The notes under the pieces: model-generated
Database searches by the model: none
What the model was told of the DNA's origin: nothing
What the model saw: the letters and a program-made list of their open reading frames with translations, nothing else
Translations under genes and position numbers: made by a program
Assembly (NCBI RefSeq): GCF_000599885.1
Contig: NZ_JFGT01000002.1
Span: 744,001 to 808,000, forward strand
DNA: 64,000 nucleotides
Origin: Pantoea sp. IMH
GTDB taxonomy: Bacteria; Pseudomonadota; Gammaproteobacteria; Enterobacterales; Enterobacteriaceae
Reading direction: 5' to 3'
Shown: piece by piece, positions 61,260-64,000 of the stretch
Position numbering within the stretch: the stretch's first letter is position 1
Layout: each line of letters starts with the position of its first letter

Positions 61260-63065
61260 CTAGTACACGTCCCGCTGATAACGGCGCTCAATGCGCAGCT
61301 CGCTCAGGAATTCGTCGGCGGTTTCCGCATCCATGCCACCATATTCCGCCACCACGTCCAGCAGCGCCTGCTCAACATCTTTCGCCATTCTGTTGGCGTC
61401 GCCGCAAACGTAGATATGCGCGCCCTCTTCAATCCAGCGCCATACTTCTGCACCCCGTGCGCGGATTTTGTCCTGCACATAAACTTTGTGAAGCTGATCG
61501 CGCGACCAGGCCAGATCGATGTTGGTCAGCAAGCCATCTTTCACATAGCGCTGCCATTCCACCTGGTAGAGGAAATCTTCCGTGAAGTGCGGGTTGCCGA
61601 AAAATAGCCAGTTTTTGCCGGTGGCGCCGTCGTTATCACGCTGCTGCATAAAGGCGCGGAAAGGCGCGATGCCGGTGCCGGGACCAATCATAATCACCGG
61701 CGTGTCCGGATTCGCGGGCAGACGGAAGTTGTCGTTATGCTCGATAAACACACGGATCTCGCCATCTTCTTCCAGACGATCGGCCAGATAGCTGGAGGCA
61801 CCGCCCGCACGGGCGCGGCCATCAATTTCATAGCGTACTGCGCCTACCGTGATATGTACCTCGGTTTCACTTTCCGCCTGCGAAGAGGCGATGGAGTAGA
61901 GACGCGGCGTCAGTGGACGCAGCAGCGCGATCAGCTGCTCCGCACTCAGTTCGACCGGTGCCTGGCGAATCATATCGACGATGGGCGTATTTTGCGCATA
62001 GTACTGGAGTTTCGTTTTTTCACTCAGCAGCGCCAGCAGCCTTTCATCGCGGCAAAGCCGGCCATATTGCTCAACGATCTGCGGCGTGTTGACCGTCAGT
62101 TCAAAATGCTTTTGCAGCGCTTCGGCGAGCGGCAGCGTCAGCTCGTTCACCTGTACGCTTTCATCGCCTTTCAGCCAGACCAGCCCGACCAGTTCCTCCA
62201 CCAGCGCCGGATCGTTTTCATACCAGACGCCCAGTGCGTCACCGGGACGATAGCGCAGAACGGCATCGCCAAGATCAATTTCGATATGGCGCACGTCCTT
62301 GTCGGAACCGCGTCCGGTGATTTTCTGGTTCACCGCCAGGCTGGCGGTCAGCGGCGCTTCTTTGGTGTAGGGCGTGCTGAACACTTCGTTGACGCTGCCC
62401 GCCGCGTTACTCAGCGTCTGCGCCGGTGCCGCATCGGGCACGCGAGCTTTCAGGATTTCAACAATCTGTTTGCGCCACGCTTCCGCTTCTGCTGCATATT
62501 CGACGTCGGCATCCACGCGGGCCAGCAGACGTTCACCGCCCAGCTCGCCCAGCTTGTTATCAAAGTCTTTGCCCGCCTGGCTGAAAAATTCGTAAGAGGT
62601 ATCGCCAAGGCCAAAGACCGCAAAAGCAGTAGCGTCGAGTTTAGGCGCCTTCTTCGACATCAGAAACTTATGCAGCGCCACCGCTTCTTCCGGCGGATCG
62701 CCTTCTCCCTGTGTGGAAGTGACAACGATCAGCAGTTTTTCCTGTGCGATCTGCTTAAATTTATAATCGCCAGCGTTGACCAGATTCACGTTCAGCTTTG
62801 CCGCCAGCAGGTCATCACGAAGCTGTTCCGCCAGACGACGGGCGTTCCCCGTTTGTGAGGCGGAAAGTAGCGTGATCGAAGGGGCTTCAGCCTGCGCCGG
62901 CACCTGAGCGACAGCGCTACCGGGCGCCTGATTGACCATGCCCCAGAAATAGCCGGAAAGCCAGGCGAGCTGGGTCGTCGAAAAATCACCGGTGGCCGCC
63001 TGCAAGCGGGCAAGCTGTTCCGGATTAAGCGGAAGCAGTGAACCTGGGGGTACCTGAGTCGTCAT
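61260..63065 (-). CDS. cysJ: Sulfite reductase flavoprotein, alpha subunit
   Basis: 601-residue flavoprotein, in order: FMN flavodoxin domain ('[18 protein letters not shown]' near residue 66, '[16 protein letters not shown]'), FAD domain ('[11 protein letters not shown]' near 387) and NADPH domain ending 'ERRYQRDVY'. It passes electrons from NADPH to CysI. The frame is open 33 codons upstream, but [13 protein letters not shown] at 63065 gives the E. coli-like start. First gene of cysJIH. Confidence 0.97.
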   Translation of the reverse strand: MTTQVPPGSLLPLNPEQLARLQAATGDFSTTQLAWLSGYFWGMVNQAPGSAVAQVPAQAEAPSITLLSASQTGNARRLAEQLRDDLLAAKLNVNLVNAGDYKFKQIAQEKLLIVVTSTQGEGDPPEEAVALHKFLMSKKAPKLDATAFAVFGLGDTSYEFFSQAGKDFDNKLGELGGERLLARVDADVEYAAEAEAWRKQIVEILKARVPDAAPAQTLSNAAGSVNEVFSTPYTKEAPLTASLAVNQKITGRGSDKDVRHIEIDLGDAVLRYRPGDALGVWYENDPALVEELVGLVWLKGDESVQVNELTLPLAEALQKHFELTVNTPQIVEQYGRLCRDERLLALLSEKTKLQYYAQNTPIVDMIRQAPVELSAEQLIALLRPLTPRLYSIASSQAESETEVHITVGAVRYEIDGRARAGGASSYLADRLEEDGEIRVFIEHNDNFRLPANPDTPVIMIGPGTGIAPFRAFMQQRDNDGATGKNWLFFGNPHFTEDFLYQVEWQRYVKDGLLTNIDLAWSRDQLHKVYVQDKIRARGAEVWRWIEEGAHIYVCGDANRMAKDVEQALLDVVAEYGGMDAETADEFLSELRIERRYQRDVY

Positions 63066-63109
63066 TGCGTTGAGAATTCCAGTATCGGGAGCCGGGCCGT
63101 CAAGACAGC

Positions 63110-63115
63110 ATTGTA
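63110..63115 (-). promoter_or_regulatory. -10 element of the predicted cysJIH promoter
   Basis: TACAAT on the minus strand, about 45 bases before cysJ, without a good -35 hexamer. This fits dependence on the activator CysB. Confidence 0.5.
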
Positions 63116-63140
63116 AGCGTAGGGTAACGACTCGCCTGAT

Positions 63141-63177
63141 AACCCTTAAATAAGGGTTGGTCATATTAAATAACCAA
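63141..63177 (-). promoter_or_regulatory. Candidate CysB-binding region upstream of cysJ
   Basis: A perfect palindrome AACCCTTAAATAAGGGTT (63141-63158) is followed by an imperfect one, TTGGTCAT / ATAACCAA (63157-63177). Measured from the predicted start near 63103 they cover about -38 to -74, matching the known CysB contact zone at cysJIH in Salmonella. Confidence 0.5.
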
Positions 63178-63304
63178 AAGAACTAAACAGTTTTCCGGGT
63201 AAAACCTAACAACGAAACAGATTTATTATTTCCATAACTTTCATAGAGTTAAATTTTGCAGCATGCCAGGGGGCTGGCGGCAGCCGCCCAGGAGGGGGAA
63301 ACGG

Positions 63305-63364
63305 ATGCGTAAAAAAGGATTTTCGGGTAGACTTCGCCAGCTTTTTCCAGGAAATGAATACTGA
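63305..63364 (+). CDS. Candidate 19-residue leader ORF upstream of queD
   Basis: ATG CGT AAA AAA ... GAA TAC TGA, preceded by AGGAGG (63290-63295) with nine bases to the ATG, the best ribosome-binding site in this gap. It stops 9 bases before the queD ATG, whose own site is weak, so coupling is plausible. The last codons are AAT GAA TAC; AAT and TAC are read by queuosine-modified tRNAs. Whether the peptide exists is unknown. Confidence 0.35.
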   Translation: MRKKGFSGRLRQLFPGNEY

Positions 63365-63373
63365 GACCGCCAC

Positions 63374-63733
63374 ATGACTACCACGCTGTTTAAAGATTTT
63401 CAATTCGAGGCTGCCCACCATCTGCCTAACGTTCCCGCCGGCCATAAATGCGGTCGTCTGCACGGGCACTCCTTTCTGGTGCGGCTCGAAATCACCGGCG
63501 AAGTGAATGCGCATACCGGCTGGGTCATGGATTTTGCCGAGCTGAAAGCGGCCTTTAAGCCGGTTTACAATCGCTTGGATCATTACTATCTCAACGAGAT
63601 CCCGGGGCTTGAGAATCCGACCAGCGAAGTGCTGGCGAAATGGATTTGGGAACAGATGAAACCGGTGCTGCCGTTGCTCAGCGCGGTGATGATCAAAGAA
63701 ACCTGCACGGCTGGCTGCGTTTATAAAGGCTAA
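63374..63733 (+). CDS. queD: 6-carboxy-5,6,7,8-tetrahydropterin synthase
   Basis: 119-residue enzyme of preQ0/queuosine synthesis converting dihydroneopterin triphosphate to carboxytetrahydropterin. Zinc histidines lie in '[10 protein letters not shown]' (~15) and 'GRLHGHSF' (His30, His32); the catalytic Cys26 is in 'GHKCGRLHG', and 'KETCTAGC' closes the protein. Highly similar to E. coli QueD, which also neighbours cysJ divergently. The ribosome-binding site before its ATG is poor. Confidence 0.97.
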   Translation: MTTTLFKDFQFEAAHHLPNVPAGHKCGRLHGHSFLVRLEITGEVNAHTGWVMDFAELKAAFKPVYNRLDHYYLNEIPGLENPTSEVLAKWIWEQMKPVLPLLSAVMIKETCTAGCVYKG

Positions 63734-63742
63734 TCCGGCTCG

Positions 63743-63762
63743 GGATCGGCCTGGGCCGATCC
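63743..63762 (+). terminator. Possible queD terminator
   Basis: GGATCGGC / GCCGATCC with a four-base loop, 9 bases past the queD stop, followed by a C-rich stretch ending in TT. The weak T content makes it a modest terminator. Confidence 0.5.
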
Positions 63763-63770
63763 GCCCCCTT

Positions 63771-63788
63771 CTGTCATCTTTCTGTCAT
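63771..63788 (+). promoter_or_regulatory. PHO box (PhoB site) upstream of the exported pyrophosphatase
   Basis: CTGTCATCTTTCTGTCAT has two perfect CTGTCAT heptamers separated by four A/T-rich bases, the PhoB-box layout. Ten bases later TACGTT (63799-63804) could serve as the -10, the same spacing as in E. coli phoA. Confidence 0.85.
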
Positions 63789-63839
63789 CCTGCTTCACTA
63801 CGTTGTTGGCTCCTTCATTAAAGATCGAGAGAATCAACA

Positions 63840-64000
63840 ATGAAACTGGTTAAAAATCTGTCCGTTGCAGCCGTGCTGGTTGCCGCCTGCTGCCAGGCAA
63901 GCGCCATGAATATTCTGGACTTCCCCCAGCCTGAAAATAACCCTGACGAATTCTATGCGCTGACCGAAATTCCGGCCGGCAGCATGATCAAATATGAAAC
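63840..64000 (+). CDS. Probable exported inorganic pyrophosphatase, 3' end outside window
   Basis: The first 53 codons are visible. Residues 1-22 form a signal peptide: Lys-rich start, hydrophobic core and a cleavage site after 'QASA'. The mature start 'NPDEFYALTEIPAGSMIKYE' aligns with the N-terminus of family I inorganic pyrophosphatases (E. coli Ppa has 'EDIYVVIEIPANADPIKYE'). The catalytic Asp motif lies beyond the window, so the call rests on about 30 residues. GAGAGA precedes the ATG. The PHO box suggests induction by phosphate limitation, with the enzyme releasing phosphate from pyrophosphate in the periplasm. It would be distinct from the cytosolic Ppa. Confidence 0.72.
   Translation, partial: MKLVKNLSVAAVLVAACCQASAMNILDFPQPENNPDEFYALTEIPAGSMIKYE

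Noticed and set aside
59463-62858. Several 330-370-codon open frames antisense to cysI and cysJ
   Set aside because: They lie wholly opposite conserved genes in GC-rich DNA, contain no recognisable domain and lack consistent ribosome sites.

Overview
The window is chromosomal DNA from a gammaproteobacterium of the order Enterobacterales. Nearly every housekeeping protein reads as a close relative of an Escherichia coli protein, often over its whole length. The gene blocks keep enterobacterial order: aroF-tyrA; rpsP-rimM-trmD-rplS and ffh; luxS-micA-gshA; serV-argV tRNAs-csrA-alaS-recX-recA-pncC; mutS-rpoS-nlpD-pcm-surE-truD-ispF-ispD-ftsB-ygbE; and the cys genes plus queD. The mix of blocks, cysG heading the cysDNC operon, and the absence of several E. 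coli insertions between blocks suggest an Erwinia/Pantoea-like member (Erwiniaceae). That family-level guess is inference.

Layout. 1-2.8 kb: end of a ModA-like binding protein, then tyrA and aroF (minus strand) with three candidate TyrR boxes upstream of aroF. 3.2-4.7 kb: an acetyltransferase and a CTP-synthase-related amidotransferase, separated by a repeat-bearing gap. 4.8-8.3 kb: the ribosomal/tRNA-modification operon and ffh (minus). 8.5-10.6 kb: ypjD and yfjD (plus). 10.6-14 kb: luxS, the sRNA micA, gshA, yqaA, yqaB. 14.3-15.2 kb: five tRNA-Arg(ACG) and one tRNA-Ser(GCT). 15.5-21.1 kb: csrA, alaS, recX, recA with its LexA box, pncC. 21.2-25.3 kb: tam, a lipoprotein hydrolase, mltB and a DJ-1 family gene.

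25.3-33.7 kb is the main accessory region. An eight-gene minus-strand operon, with a divergent FadR-type regulator, appears to encode the whole non-phosphorylated L-fucose pathway. It has a FucP-type transporter, mutarotase, fucose dehydrogenase, fuconolactonase, fuconate dehydratase, a 2-keto-3-deoxyfuconate dehydrogenase and a diketo-acid hydrolase. An LldD-type lactate dehydrogenase turns the L-lactate product into pyruvate. 34-43.4 kb carries the respiratory nitrate reductase operon narGHJI, the transporter narK and the response regulator narL. FNR and NarL sites are legible, but the usual sensor gene narX is missing from beside narL.

43.7-53 kb is the mutS/rpoS/isoprenoid/division block. 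54-63 kb is sulfate assimilation in two operons, cysG-cysD-cysN-cysC and cysJ-cysI-cysH, with a small YciI-like gene between them. queD follows and may be preceded by a short leader ORF. The window ends inside a gene that looks like an exported inorganic pyrophosphatase, with a near-consensus PHO box in front of it. That gene, the fucose operon and the sensorless narL are the parts most worth a second look.
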